From Stutzerimonas balearica DSM 6083 (GTDB lineage Bacteria > Pseudomonadota > Gammaproteobacteria > Pseudomonadales > Pseudomonadaceae): 64,000 nucleotides of DNA. Shown piece after piece: positions 1-9,170 of the stretch (the stretch's first letter is position 1; each line of letters starts with the position of its first letter). The stretch is taken from NCBI RefSeq assembly GCF_000818015.1, contig NZ_CP007511.1, positions 1,164,001-1,228,000 on the forward strand, in the 5' to 3' direction. A program made the position numbers and the translations under genes. The notes under the pieces were generated by a model that was given only the letters and a program-made list of their open reading frames with translations, was not told where the DNA came from and did not search any database.

Positions 1-168
1 GCGTGTCATGCGCAGGATGCGCTGGGCGTCGTCGCTGATGAGCTGGCGCGTCTTGTAGGCGCCGAAGATGATCTGCGCACAGCTCAAGGCAAGGCCGACG
101 GCCAATGCCGACAGCAGTACTACTCGCAGTAGCTTTCTTGACAGGCTGTTGCGCAGTTCCAACTTCAA
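1..168 (-). CDS. bifA: 5' end of BifA-like c-di-GMP phosphodiesterase (partial)
   Basis: Only the first 56 codons lie in the window; the gene runs off the left edge. The visible part is a basic start (KLELRNSLSRKLLR) followed by a hydrophobic segment at about residues 14-33, the N-terminal membrane anchor. This N-terminus and the position beside sodB match BifA, the inner-membrane EAL-type c-di-GMP phosphodiesterase of Pseudomonas that controls biofilm and swarming. The GGDEF and EAL domains are not visible. The likely start is TTG at 168, with AAGG 8 bases upstream; no ATG or GTG in frame fits better. The name rests on the N-terminus and neighbours only. Confidence 0.72.
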   Translation of the reverse strand, partial: MKLELRNSLSRKLLRVVLLSALAVGLALSCAQIIFGAYKTRQLISDDAQRILRMTR

Positions 169-370
169 GGGAGTGACCTTAATTTCCGCGCCTGTGCACA
201 GAGACGAGTATTGGCAGAGCGGTTCGTCTCGTCAAAAGCACGGCAATGGTTCGTATGGGAAAACCTCTTGTTGTTATGTGTTTGGCGCAAGGCGATACCC
301 GGGCAGGATGCAGGGTAAAGTTTTCTGTGACCAGTCCTGTTAGCGGCAATCAAGCGCTGGTTCTTAAACG

Positions 371-403
371 AAAAATGCCCGTTCTGACGAAACGGGCATT
401 TTT
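371..403. terminator. Rho-independent terminator after sodB
   Basis: A stem AAAAATGCCCGTT / AACGGGCATTTTT with a short loop is flanked by A and T runs on either side, so it could stop transcription in both directions. It lies just past the sodB stop codon and ends the sodB transcript, which runs leftward. Confidence 0.9.
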
Positions 404-436
404 CGGACGCTGGCGTCGCGGCGCGACGCCGAGGAC

Positions 437-1015
<579 letters not shown>

Positions 1016-1353
1016 GTTGTATCTCCTACTCAGGTGAGGATTGGATGCGGCAGCTTGGAAGACGAGGCGACGCCTGCGCGTCGACCGATCAAGCGGAAGT
1101 CTGTAGCTTCCTGGGCTCGTCCGGCGTTCCTTCGCTCGCCACACGGATTGCGCAATCTCTGGCCGTCACGGCGGCCGAACAGGCGGGCTGGAGCGCGGCG
1201 CTCCGACCCGCAGGCCAGGGATCATAGCACCCGACCTGCGGCAAAACCACGCGGCAACTGTATGGGAAACCAGCTGCAATCGGCAGCGCCGATAGCGATG
1301 CCGACTGCACCCAGCGTGGACCTCGGCCACCGGCAGACGTTCCCGCCGAAGCG
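1016..1353. other. Intergenic region, no gene seen
   Basis: This 338-base stretch lies between the sodB start and the stop of the LysE-type exporter, both on the minus strand. It must hold the sodB promoter. I see no convincing coding frame, repeat or RNA gene; the open frames have no protein-like features. Confidence 0.5.
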
Positions 1354-1965
1354 TCAGCCGGCGAAGGCCAGCTGCGCGGCGACCGCGAACATCATGCCGG
1401 CTACCCCCAGGTCGATCAGCCGCCAGGTCAGCGGCCGCGCCAACCAGGGCGCCAGCCAGGCGCCGCCGAGCGCGAGCATCGTGAACCAGGCCAGCGAGGC
1501 GCTGGCAGCTCCCGCGGTGTAGGCACCGGGCTCCGGCTGCTGCGCACCGAGCGAGCCGATCAGCAGCACCGTGTCGAGATAGACATGGGGATTGAGCAGG
1601 GTGACGGCCAGGGCTGTCAGCAGCACCGCGCGCAGCGAACGCGGCCGCGGCTCGTCGCCCTGTTGCAGGGCCTGTGGCCGCAGCGCACGCAGCAATGCCT
1701 GCAGGCCGTACCAGAGCAGGAATGCCACGCCGCCCCAGCGGGTCACGCTGAGCAGTGTCGGACTTTCGGCGAGCAGCGCGGCGAGCCCGAACACCCCCAG
1801 GCTGACGAGGACGGCATCGCAGAAGATGCACAGCACGGCCACAGGCAGGTGGTGCTCGCGGCGCAGGCTCTGCGCCAGGACGAAGGCATTCTGTGCCCCG
1901 ATCGCGACGATCAAGCCGGCGGTCACGGCCAGCCCGTTCAGATAACTGCTCCAGAGGGTTCCCAT
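1354..1965 (-). CDS. argO: LysE/ArgO-family amino acid exporter
   Basis: This 203-residue hydrophobic protein has about six membrane segments and the LysE signature near the start (GLIVAIGAQNAFVLAQ) with a later NPHVYLDTVLL motif, both typical of the ArgO/LysE branch that exports arginine or lysine. It is divergently transcribed from an ArgP-type LysR gene with about 93 bp between them, the usual pairing in which ArgP senses intracellular arginine or lysine and activates the exporter. The start at 1965 gives a first membrane helix directly after a short hydrophilic start. Substrate is inferred from family and context. Confidence 0.85.
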   Translation of the reverse strand: MGTLWSSYLNGLAVTAGLIVAIGAQNAFVLAQSLRREHHLPVAVLCIFCDAVLVSLGVFGLAALLAESPTLLSVTRWGGVAFLLWYGLQALLRALRPQALQQGDEPRPRSLRAVLLTALAVTLLNPHVYLDTVLLIGSLGAQQPEPGAYTAGAASASLAWFTMLALGGAWLAPWLARPLTWRLIDLGVAGMMFAVAAQLAFAG

Positions 1966-2058
1966 GATGAAGACCTTGCACGAAACGAAGGCTGGCAGTC
2001 TGGGTGGCGCCGCCGTATAAGAGAAACGAATATTCGTTAACCCTCATTAGGAAAGCTG

Positions 2059-2949
2059 ATGTTCGACTACAAGCTGCTCGCCGCGCTCGCGGCCGTTGTC
2101 GAGCAGGCCGGCTTCGAGCGTGCGGCCCAGGTCCTGGGCCTGTCCCAGTCGGCCGTTTCGCAGCGCATCAAGCTCCTGGAGGCGCGCGTCGGCCAGCCGG
2201 TGTTGCTGCGCTCGATGCCGCCCCGGCCGACCGAGCTGGGCCAGCGCCTGCTCAATCACGTGCAGCAGGTGCGATTGCTCGAGCGGGACCTGCAGAGCCA
2301 GGTCCCGGCGCTGGACGACAGCGACCTGCCCGAGCGGCTGCGCATCGCGCTGAACGCCGACAGCCTGGCGACCTGGTGGGCCGCAGCGGTCGCGCCGTTC
2401 TGCGCCGGGCATCGGGTGTTGCTCGACCACGTGGTCGAGGATCAGGCGGTCGGGCTCAAGCGCATGCGCGCCGGCGAGGTCGCCGCTTGCGTGTGTGCCG
2501 CCGAGCGGCCGCTGGCAGGCGCGCGCAGCCAGTATCTGGGGGCGATGCGTTACCGCGCACTGGCCAGCCCGGCGTTCATCGAACGGCACCTGGCAGGACG
2601 GCCCTCGGCCGAAGCCCTGGCCAAGGCGCCGGCCATCGTCTTCGGGCCGGATGATCGCCTGCAGCACCGCTACATCACGGCGGTGGGGGGCTCGGACGGC
2701 TTTATCCACCATCTCTGCCCGTCGTCGGAGGGCTTTGTCCGCATGCTGCAGAGCGGGCTGGGCTGGGGGCTCGTGCCGGAGCTGCAGGTGCGCGGCGAAC
2801 TTGAACGGGGCGAGCTGGTCGATGTGCTGTCCGGGCCGCCGATCGACGTTCCGCTGTACTGGCACCACTGGCGCAACGGCGGCGCCTTGCTGGACGAGCT
2901 GACCCGGCACCTGGTGCGCTGCGCTGGCAGCTGGCTGGTGCTCGGCTGA
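2059..2949 (+). CDS. argP: LysR-family regulator, ArgP (IciA)-like
   Basis: The 296-residue protein has an N-terminal winged helix-turn-helix (residues about 2-60, with AAQVLGLSQSAVSQRIKLLE) and a C-terminal effector domain, the standard LysR layout. The start MFDYKLLAALAAVVEQAGFERAA and overall length match ArgP/IciA/LysG, activators of LysE-type exporters in response to basic amino acids. It lies divergent from such an exporter, which supports the assignment. ATG at 2059 follows AGGAAAG. The intergenic space from 1966 to 2058 probably holds both promoters and the ArgP site. Confidence 0.9.
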   Translation: MFDYKLLAALAAVVEQAGFERAAQVLGLSQSAVSQRIKLLEARVGQPVLLRSMPPRPTELGQRLLNHVQQVRLLERDLQSQVPALDDSDLPERLRIALNADSLATWWAAAVAPFCAGHRVLLDHVVEDQAVGLKRMRAGEVAACVCAAERPLAGARSQYLGAMRYRALASPAFIERHLAGRPSAEALAKAPAIVFGPDDRLQHRYITAVGGSDGFIHHLCPSSEGFVRMLQSGLGWGLVPELQVRGELERGELVDVLSGPPIDVPLYWHHWRNGGALLDELTRHLVRCAGSWLVLG

Positions 2950-2956
2950 GCGCCGC

Positions 2957-3223
2957 TCAGGCCAGTACGCGCTGGCCGCGGTAGATGCGTACCGTACCGG
3001 CAGTTGCCGGCGGTTCGGCCGGGCGCGCCCTTGGGGCGCTGTCGGTGAGGCTGGCCAGCTGGCGGCCGAGTGCCTGGGTCTGCTCATCGGCCGAGTGCAG
3101 GCAGGCGGCAAGCATGGCTGCGATCGCATCGGGCTGGTTCAGGTGAATCTCGATCTGCTGCTCGTCGCGCAGTCGGCGCCGCAGTTGGCGCATGCAGTCG
3201 AGAACCGCTTTGTTCAGTTCCAT
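2957..3223 (-). CDS. Conserved small hypothetical protein
   Basis: An 88-residue protein starting MELNKAVLDCMRQLRRRLRDEQQ, predicted to be mostly helical and charged, with a proline/alanine-rich stretch (RARPAEPPATAGT) before the C-terminus. The ATG at 3223 is preceded by GGAGAAATAC, a good ribosome binding site; a longer frame upstream has no site and reads as noise. It converges on argP, with stop codons 7 bases apart. I recognise no domain. Position next to argP suggests a conserved Pseudomonas locus, but the function is unknown. Confidence 0.7.
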   Translation of the reverse strand: MELNKAVLDCMRQLRRRLRDEQQIEIHLNQPDAIAAMLAACLHSADEQTQALGRQLASLTDSAPRARPAEPPATAGTVRIYRGQRVLA

Positions 3224-3549
3224 GTATTTCTCCGTGGGCCCGGTGGGCCGACATCCCTGTCGAGGGTGCTGTCCGCTGGCAAGGTGGCTACAGCAAAGGG
3301 CGTACCAGCCGCGAGGGCTGCAAGGATCGGCGGCAGCACCGCGGTCGAAGCCGCGCGGCATGCGGCCTGGCCTGGCTGATGCTCCATAGCCCGGACGAGC
3401 GGGCTGTCGGTTGTACGCACCGCGATGAGCAATGCGGGCCTTGATCTGCCTTATCTCGGTGCAGGGCGAGGCGGCGGCCTCGGCACTGCCCGGGCCTTGA
3501 CTAACCGTTATACTGCGCGTCGATTTTTTCCGCGCGACGAAGGTATTCC

Positions 3550-4431
3550 ATGCGCAACGATGCTCACGATGAAGTGGACCCGATCACCAGCCTGACCGCC
3601 GCGCGAGAGCGCGAGACGCCCTATCCACCGCCGGCGCTCGAGCCGATGCCGCGCCCTGCCATGCAGGATGAGGGTTCGCGCAGTCGCCAGCGCCGCCGCG
3701 GCGCGAGCACCGCACCGCTGTGGGCTCTGGTGGTGGCGCTGTTGATCGGCCTGGCGGGGCTGGGCTGGTGGAGCAACCAGCGTATCGGGGCGCTGGAGTT
3801 GCAACTGGTGGCCACGCAGGAGAGCTTTGCGCGCATCAGCGAGGATGCGGTCGGACGCCTGCAGGACATCAGCGGCAAGGTCGTCGCCGCCGAGTCGAGC
3901 GTCACCACCGAGAGCGAAGCGGTGAAGCTGCGCATCAAGCAACTGGAAAATCAGATGGTCGAACTCGGCCGCAAGCAGCAGGCCTTTGCGACGGAGCAGC
4001 AGAGCCTGCTGGGGCGTCAGGGCAACCAGGACAAGCGCCTGGACGAGCAGGGTGCCAAGCTGGAGACGGCCGCCACCGGGCTGCGCAGCCAGCAGACCGA
4101 GCTGGCCCGCCAGGGCGATACGCTCAAGACGCTCGCCAGCGAACAGGCTTCGTTGAAAACGGCACTGGACGGGCAGACGAAACTCGCCGCAGCCGTCGAC
4201 GCGCTGCGCAAGGATGTCGAGGCTCTGCAGCAACGGGGCAATCCCAGCCAGGCGATCAGCCGGCTCGAGCAGGATCTGCTGGTACTGCGTAGCGAGCTGG
4301 ACAACCGGCCCGCCGCTGCGCAGGGCCCGACGACTGGCGAGTTCGACGCCTTCCGCGCGCAGATGACCCGCCACATCAACACCCTGCAGAGCCAGATCGC
4401 CAACCTGCAAGGCCAGATCGACGCCCGCTGA
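3550..4431 (+). CDS. Single-pass membrane protein with long coiled coil
   Basis: The 293-residue protein has a hydrophilic, proline-rich cytoplasmic start (1-50), one membrane helix (about 56-75, LWALVVALLIGLAGLGWW), then about 200 residues rich in Q, E, K, L and A with heptad-like spacing, predicted to be periplasmic coiled coil, ending in NLQGQIDAR. ATG at 3550 follows GAAGGTATTCC. No enzymatic motif is visible. Such bitopic coiled-coil proteins are often structural or partner-binding envelope proteins, but I cannot assign a role. Confidence 0.8.
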   Translation: MRNDAHDEVDPITSLTAARERETPYPPPALEPMPRPAMQDEGSRSRQRRRGASTAPLWALVVALLIGLAGLGWWSNQRIGALELQLVATQESFARISEDAVGRLQDISGKVVAAESSVTTESEAVKLRIKQLENQMVELGRKQQAFATEQQSLLGRQGNQDKRLDEQGAKLETAATGLRSQQTELARQGDTLKTLASEQASLKTALDGQTKLAAAVDALRKDVEALQQRGNPSQAISRLEQDLLVLRSELDNRPAAAQGPTTGEFDAFRAQMTRHINTLQSQIANLQGQIDAR

Positions 4432-4438
4432 GGCCGGT

Positions 4439-4462
4439 CGGGGCAGCCGGCAGGCTGCCCCG
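4439..4462. terminator. Terminator-like hairpin
   Basis: CGGGGCAGCC and GGCTGCCCCG form a near-perfect stem with a very short loop just after the coiled-coil gene. There is no T run, so it may be a weak or bidirectional terminator between converging transcripts. Confidence 0.5.
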
Positions 4463-4468
4463 ACTGGC

Positions 4469-4537
4469 TTACAGATCCCAGCTGATCGACAGGTTCAGGC
4501 CCTGATCACGGTTGTCGTTGCCGCGATAGAGCAGGTC
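4469..4537 (-). pseudogene. 3' remnant of a beta-barrel outer-membrane protein gene
   Basis: The minus strand reads LLYRGNDNRDQGLNLSISWDL followed by TAA at 4469-4471, with an in-frame stop immediately upstream at about 4540. Alternating hydrophobic residues and an aromatic close to the end look like the last beta strand of an outer-membrane barrel. Nothing upstream continues this frame, so I read it as the tail of a deleted gene. The remaining bases to 4758 hold no recognisable gene. The call is tentative because only 22 codons remain. Confidence 0.4.
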
Positions 4538-4758
4538 TCAGTCAGCGCACTCCAACATCCCGCGTTATCCCTTTTGTCAGTTGAGCGGACGGCAAATGCC
4601 GATCTTCTTGTCCTGGCTCAATGAAACGGCTGGTGGCTCCGTTACGATCGCACGCTGGCCGGATGCCATCATGCGAGACCCGTGTATGCGTAACAGGGAG
4701 TGTTACGAAATTGGCAAGGCCCCTTTGCGTTATTCCCTGCCGTGGGTAGAACAATAAA

Positions 4759-5964
4759 ATGACTTCGCTGAGCGATCTGCTGCGTACCAGTCTGGCCACC
4801 CTGCTGCCGGGTGAGCTCAAGACCTCCGAACTGCGCCACTTGCTGGTGCCGAACCGCCACCCGCTGCTGCTCTGCCAGCGGCGCGCGATGATGATCGTCG
4901 ACCGGGTACGGCTGTTCGCCTTTCTCTTCGCTGTGCTGACACCGCTGTGGTCGGTGATCGACCTGATGGTGTTCGATACCCAGCTGTGGCTGCGCCTGGC
5001 CGGATTCCGCCTGGCGGCCTGCCTGGCCTTCACCTCGCTGCTGGTGTTCTACCGGCCGAGCGGCAACCTGCTCGATGCGTATCGGGCCATTGCCATTCTG
5101 CTTGCCATTCCCACGGTGTTCTACATCGCCTCGCATACGTTGCTCGGCTCCTATCAGCTCGTGCAGTTCTCGGCGGTGGTCGGCGCCGGCTATGCCTTCC
5201 TGCCGTTCGTCCTGATGGCCGGGCTGACGATCTTTCCCCTGACGTTGCTCGAAAGCCTGCTGCTGGGTGTGGTGCTGCTGCTGGCACAGGCGCTGGCGGG
5301 TTACCTCAGCTGGGCGACGCTGAACTGGCCTTCGTTCGCCGGCGCGTTCTGGCTGCTGATCCTGATCGCCGGGGTGGCGAGCCTGGCCGGTATGAGCCAG
5401 CTCGCCTTCATGGTCGCGCTGGTACGCCAGGCCATCCGCGATCCGCTCACCGGCATCTTCTCGCGCGGCAGCGGTGAGGAGATTCTCAAGCTGCAATGGG
5501 ACTCGGCGCGGCGCAACAACAGCGCGCTGGCGCTGGCGTTCATCGATCTGGATCACTTCAAGGCGATCAACGATCGCTACGGTCATGAGGCCGGCGATGA
5601 GGTCCTGCGCGATGCCGCGCGCGCGCTGCTCGGCACGCTGCGCGGTTCGGACAGCCTGGTGCGCTGGGGCGGCGAGGAGTTTTTGCTGATCATGCCCGAG
5701 ACCGACATGCTCCAGGCCCAGCAGGCGTTGGCCCGGGTCATGCGCAGTGGGCTCGGCTTGCGCCCGGAAGGCACGCCGCTGACTGCGAGTATCGGCCTGG
5801 CCGAGCGACGCGCCGACCGCATCACCGATTGCCGCGAGCTGCTGGAGCTGGCCGACCGGCGCATGTACGAAGCCAAGCGCGCCGGGCGCAACTGCCTGCA
5901 GCCCGGCGGTCAGCCGCTGCTCGCTGCCGAGTCAGCCTGCCTGCAATCCGAACACGTGGCGTAG
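4759..5964 (+). CDS. Membrane diguanylate cyclase (GGDEF)
   Basis: The 401-residue protein has five or six membrane helices between residues 50 and 215 and a C-terminal GGDEF domain (about 220-385). The catalytic motif is GGEEF near residue 304, preceded five residues earlier by RGSD, an intact inhibitory I-site (RxxD), so the enzyme should make c-di-GMP from two GTP and be feedback-inhibited. The membrane part has no recognised sensory fold. ATG at 4759 lacks a strong ribosome site. The last 33 bases overlap the 3' end of pncB on the other strand. Confidence 0.9.
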   Translation: MTSLSDLLRTSLATLLPGELKTSELRHLLVPNRHPLLLCQRRAMMIVDRVRLFAFLFAVLTPLWSVIDLMVFDTQLWLRLAGFRLAACLAFTSLLVFYRPSGNLLDAYRAIAILLAIPTVFYIASHTLLGSYQLVQFSAVVGAGYAFLPFVLMAGLTIFPLTLLESLLLGVVLLLAQALAGYLSWATLNWPSFAGAFWLLILIAGVASLAGMSQLAFMVALVRQAIRDPLTGIFSRGSGEEILKLQWDSARRNNSALALAFIDLDHFKAINDRYGHEAGDEVLRDAARALLGTLRGSDSLVRWGGEEFLLIMPETDMLQAQQALARVMRSGLGLRPEGTPLTASIGLAERRADRITDCRELLELADRRMYEAKRAGRNCLQPGGQPLLAAESACLQSEHVA

Positions 5965-7131
5965 GTAGCTGACGAAGGCCGGGTCGCGACACATGGTCTT
6001 GCCGGGCGAGTCGGAGATTTTCGCCACCGGCTGCCCGTTGCAGGCGGTCATCTTGATCACCATGTTCGTCGGCCGCACGCCGGGTACATCGCAGGTCAGG
6101 CCGGTGCCGATGCCAAAGCTCGGCCGGCAGCGCCCGGCCAGCGCGCGGTAGATCTGCAGGGCCTTGGCGAAGTCCAGGCCATCGGAAAACACCAACTGGC
6201 GGGTCCGTGGGTCGATCCCCAGCTTGTGGTAGTGGGCGATGGCCTTTTCCGCCCATTCCAGCGGGTCGCCGGAGTCGTGGCGCAGGCCATCGAAGAGCTT
6301 GGCGAAGAACAGGTCGAAATCGCGCAGGAAGGCGTCCATGGTGATGCAGTCGGTCAGCGCGATACCCAGCGCACCGCGGTATTCACGGACCCAGCAGTCC
6401 AGCGCGGCTCGCTGGCTGTCGATCAGCCGCGGGCCGAGCTGCTGGTGCGCCATGATCCACTCGTGGGCCATGGTGCCCATCGGCCGCAGCCCCAGCGTGC
6501 GCGCCAGATGGACGTTGCTGGTGCCGACGAAGTGCCCGGGAAACAGTCCTGGCAGTTCGGTGGCCACCATCTGCTGCACGGCGTGGGAAAAGCGTCGCCG
6601 GGTGCCGAAGTCGGCCAGTGTGAAGCCCGCCAGTTCCTCGGCGCTGGCCTGCTCGCGCAGCCAGTCGCACTTTTCCACCAGGCGGTCGCGCACCTGTTCG
6701 AGCCTGACGTGCGGGTAGGCGGCGCGATTGCGCACCTCGCTGATGATCGCCAGCAAGGGCACCTCGAACAGGATCACATGCAGCCACGGCCCGCGAATGT
6801 GGATGATCAGTTCGCCGCCCTGGGTTTCGATGCCCAGGTAGCGCAGGTCGAAGCGAAACAGGCCGAGGAAACGGATGAAGTCCGGCTGCATGTAGGGGAT
6901 ACGCTCGAGAAAGGCGAGCTCCTCAGGCTGCATGCTCAGGTCGGCCAGCCGCTCGATCTGCTCGGCGATGGCGCCCAGGTGGGGCGTCAGATCCTCATCC
7001 GAACGGCAGCGGAAGGCCCATTCGACTTCGGCATTGGGGTAGTGATGCAGCACGGCCTGCATCATCGTCAGCTTGTAGAAGTCGGTGTCGAGCAGGCTCG
7101 GCACGATCTGGTCGGAAAACGCGCTGGGCAT
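5932..7131 (-). CDS. pncB: Nicotinate phosphoribosyltransferase PncB
   Basis: The 399-residue protein is a full-length NAPRTase, forming nicotinate mononucleotide from nicotinate and PRPP in the NAD salvage pathway. The start ([20 protein letters not shown]), the region around the phosphorylated histidine ([13 protein letters not shown]) and the motif [15 protein letters not shown] are all typical. Its 3' end overlaps the converging diguanylate cyclase gene by 33 bp. The ATG at 7131 is preceded by GGAGGC close by. No other NAD genes are adjacent. Confidence 0.96.
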   Translation of the reverse strand: MPSAFSDQIVPSLLDTDFYKLTMMQAVLHHYPNAEVEWAFRCRSDEDLTPHLGAIAEQIERLADLSMQPEELAFLERIPYMQPDFIRFLGLFRFDLRYLGIETQGGELIIHIRGPWLHVILFEVPLLAIISEVRNRAAYPHVRLEQVRDRLVEKCDWLREQASAEELAGFTLADFGTRRRFSHAVQQMVATELPGLFPGHFVGTSNVHLARTLGLRPMGTMAHEWIMAHQQLGPRLIDSQRAALDCWVREYRGALGIALTDCITMDAFLRDFDLFFAKLFDGLRHDSGDPLEWAEKAIAHYHKLGIDPRTRQLVFSDGLDFAKALQIYRALAGRCRPSFGIGTGLTCDVPGVRPTNMVIKMTACNGQPVAKISDSPGKTMCRDPAFVSYLRHVFGLQAG

Positions 7132-7173
7132 CGAAGCCTCCGTGCGGGAGTGAATGGCCGGCGCCGTCAGCGT

Positions 7174-7359
7174 TCAGCCGCCGCCGATGCCTTCGATGAC
7201 CTTGCCGGTTCCGCCGCAGGTTGCGCAAGTCGTACCGTTACAGGTGCCGCTGCCCTGGCAGGCGAGGCAAAGGTTTTCACCGCTTCCCGGCGTGCCCGGT
7301 GCGCTCTGGTCGCCCGGCTTGAGCAGTGCAGGAGGGGCGTTGCGAATTGTCTTCTGCAT
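7174..7359 (-). CDS. Small DnaJ-like zinc-knuckle protein
   Basis: A 61-residue protein whose C-terminal half carries two cysteine pairs in CxxCxGxG form (CLACQGSG and CATCGGTG), the motif of the DnaJ cysteine-rich zinc domain, linked by TCNGTT, and ending in a glycine tail. The first 28 residues are proline-rich. No J domain is present, so it is not a co-chaperone itself. It lies just upstream of pncB in the same direction. The start at 7359 has only a weak site (AAGG very close to ATG). Function unknown; zinc binding is inferred. Confidence 0.65.
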   Translation of the reverse strand: MQKTIRNAPPALLKPGDQSAPGTPGSGENLCLACQGSGTCNGTTCATCGGTGKVIEGIGGG

Positions 7360-7462
7360 GCCTTGATAGTGCTCGCCAAAGTTTCGCTTAAACGTGTCGA
7401 ATAATTAGCGCTTATAACTTGACTGCTTGCCGCTGCGCTAATTAAGGAAAGTGCGGCCATAA

Positions 7463-7504
7463 ATAAACATGGGGCAGGAGTCGATACTCATGCCCCATGT
7501 TTAT
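7463..7504 (-). terminator. Strong hairpin terminator after the KGG gene
   Basis: ATAAACATGGGGCA pairs perfectly with TGCCCCATGTTTAT over 14 bp, and the interior GAGT/ACTC can extend the stem. It begins ten bases after the stop codon of the KGG-repeat gene and is followed by T-rich sequence on the minus strand. Confidence 0.85.
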
Positions 7505-7513
7505 CAACAGGTG

Positions 7514-7690
7514 TTACTTGCTGCTGCTGCGACCGCCGCCGTGGCTGTTCTGGCCACCTTTGCGCCCGGCTTCGGACGCCTTTTCCCGGTCGTTGGCGAA
7601 GTTGCCGCCGCTGTTGTGGCCGCCCTTGCGCCCGGCTTCTGACGCTTTTTCGCGGTCGTTAGCGAAGTTGCCCGGATTGTTGTTAGCCAT
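7514..7690 (-). CDS. KGG-repeat stress-induced protein (YciG/GsiB-like)
   Basis: The 58-residue hydrophilic protein consists of two near-identical repeats, FANDREKASEAGRKGG, at residues 9-24 and 31-46, with a glycine/serine tail. This is the KGG motif of YciG, Con-10 and GsiB, small stress or stationary-phase hydrophilin-like proteins. The ATG at 7690 has GAGGAG 9 bases upstream; the longer open frame upstream is not protein-like. A strong terminator follows. Its upstream region ends at an IS copy at 7883, so distal promoter elements may have been displaced. Confidence 0.9.
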   Translation of the reverse strand: MANNNPGNFANDREKASEAGRKGGHNSGGNFANDREKASEAGRKGGQNSHGGGRSSSK

Positions 7691-7882
7691 GTCTTTTCTC
7701 CTCGATGGATAGAGAGACTTGCAGGGCCGGGAAGTGTTTCCCGGCCTACATGGAGTCAGAGCAAGCACCCTCACAGGAGTTTCACTACAAGCGCAGGCGG
7801 CAGACGAGTGGTTTTCCTTAGTTATCGTGCCGGTATGGCGCAATGCAATTGGATCTTCGAAGTTGCCTTTGCCTATATATAC

Positions 7883-9160
7883 GGGCACCTCGAATAACGC
7901 GAGGTTTTCAGTGAATCCGACCGCCAAATGATGGCCATGATCGAATTCGGTTCGATTTCTGCGGCGAATCAACGCTTTCCTGGGCGGTGTCGCCCCGTTT
8001 TTCTTCCGAATCGCCCTCTGCAGCGGCGATTCGGCCCACTCCGGGCGTCAGAAGGCCTTGATTCCCGCCTTCTGGAAGTACACCAGCCGCTTCAAGTTGT
8101 AGCAGGCCGCCATCATCGTCATCGCAAAGTTCGCGCGCCCCTGTCCGATGGTACGGATCAACTTGCCGCCCATCTGCTCGATGCTCGCGAACACGTGCTC
8201 CACTCGGGCACGCGTCTTGGCGATGCGGTGGTTGCGCCGTTGCTGACACTCGGAAAGGGGCTTGTTGCGGTACCCCTTCCTCTGGATCTGATTACGATAG
8301 CCGTGATCCTTGAGCCAGCCCTCCCGGTCTGCGCTGGTGTAGCCTCGGTCCGCATAGACATCGCGGCTCGTGTTGCTCCGGTCGATGAGCGCATCGAAGT
8401 GCTTGCTGTCATGGACGCTGGCCGTATCAGTCTCAACTTTGCGGATGATCTTGTACTTCTTGTCCACGTTGATCGAGAGCTTGTAACCGAAGTGGTTCTT
8501 GCCGTGCTTCTGCGTCCAGGTGGCATCCGTATCCTTCTGGCGCCGTTTGGCCGGCTTCCAGTCAGCCGGCATCGCGCCTTCCCTGACCAGCTTGTTCTCC
8601 TCACGGCTGTTACGTTGCTTGGGAGCAGGCACCAGCGTGGCATCGACGATTTGGCCGCCGCGGGCGATGAATCCGTGCCGGAGCAGTTGGGCCGTGACAC
8701 CGTCGAACAGGACCTTCGCGCCGGCGTCGCCGATGCGGTTCTCGAACGTCCACACGGTCGTTCGATCCGGAATATTGACCGCGCTGGCCAACCCGCAGAA
8801 TCGCTTGTAGCTCATCCGGTCAAGCAACTGGTACTCCATCTGTTCATCCGACAGGTTGTACAGCCGCTTCAATACCAGAATCCGCACCATCGTCTCGGTC
8901 GGATACGGCGGGCGACCGCCTTGCGGACTCACCGGACGCGGCGCTACCCGATCGACTTCCGCCGCAAGTGCCGCGAAATCGATGTACGACTCGATCTCGG
9001 CCAGCGGATCTCCAAGCGTGTCGATCTTCTTCCGATGATGTTCGTCAGCGAACAGGTCCGTCTTGATGGCAGTGCGCTTCTTCATGGCTGGTGTCAGAGA
9101 ACGAAATCAGGACAACGCAATTTTACCAATCGCAGGGGGCCGAGGTTTTTCGAAGTGCCC
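7883..9160 (-). mobile_element. IS5-family insertion sequence, copy 1
   Basis: A 1278-bp element with imperfect terminal inverted repeats: left end GGGCACCTCGAATAAC and right end, inverted, GGGCACTTCGAAAAAC. It holds one transposase gene. A 10-bp stem (8006-8015 with 8025-8034) lies just past the transposase stop. It differs from copy 2 (12483-13761) by three substitutions and one missing G in the run near the right end. I see no direct target duplication around this copy (left ATAC, right TTCA). Confidence 0.92.
8048..9085 (-). CDS. IS5-family DDE transposase, copy 1
   Basis: The 345-residue protein has the IS5/IS4-type DDE fold: an N-terminal DNA-binding part (residues 30-110, with DQMEYQLLDRMSYKRFCGL-like segment) and catalytic residues D148 (VDATLVPAP), D246 (YADRGY) and E296 (ARVEHVFA). 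Length and motif spacing are normal and there are no frameshifts, so it should be active. The protein is identical to that of copy 2; the single difference within the gene is silent. Confidence 0.95.
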   Translation of the reverse strand: MKKRTAIKTDLFADEHHRKKIDTLGDPLAEIESYIDFAALAAEVDRVAPRPVSPQGGRPPYPTETMVRILVLKRLYNLSDEQMEYQLLDRMSYKRFCGLASAVNIPDRTTVWTFENRIGDAGAKVLFDGVTAQLLRHGFIARGGQIVDATLVPAPKQRNSREENKLVREGAMPADWKPAKRRQKDTDATWTQKHGKNHFGYKLSINVDKKYKIIRKVETDTASVHDSKHFDALIDRSNTSRDVYADRGYTSADREGWLKDHGYRNQIQRKGYRNKPLSECQQRRNHRIAKTRARVEHVFASIEQMGGKLIRTIGQGRANFAMTMMAACYNLKRLVYFQKAGIKAF

Positions 9161-9170
9161 TTCACTTGTG

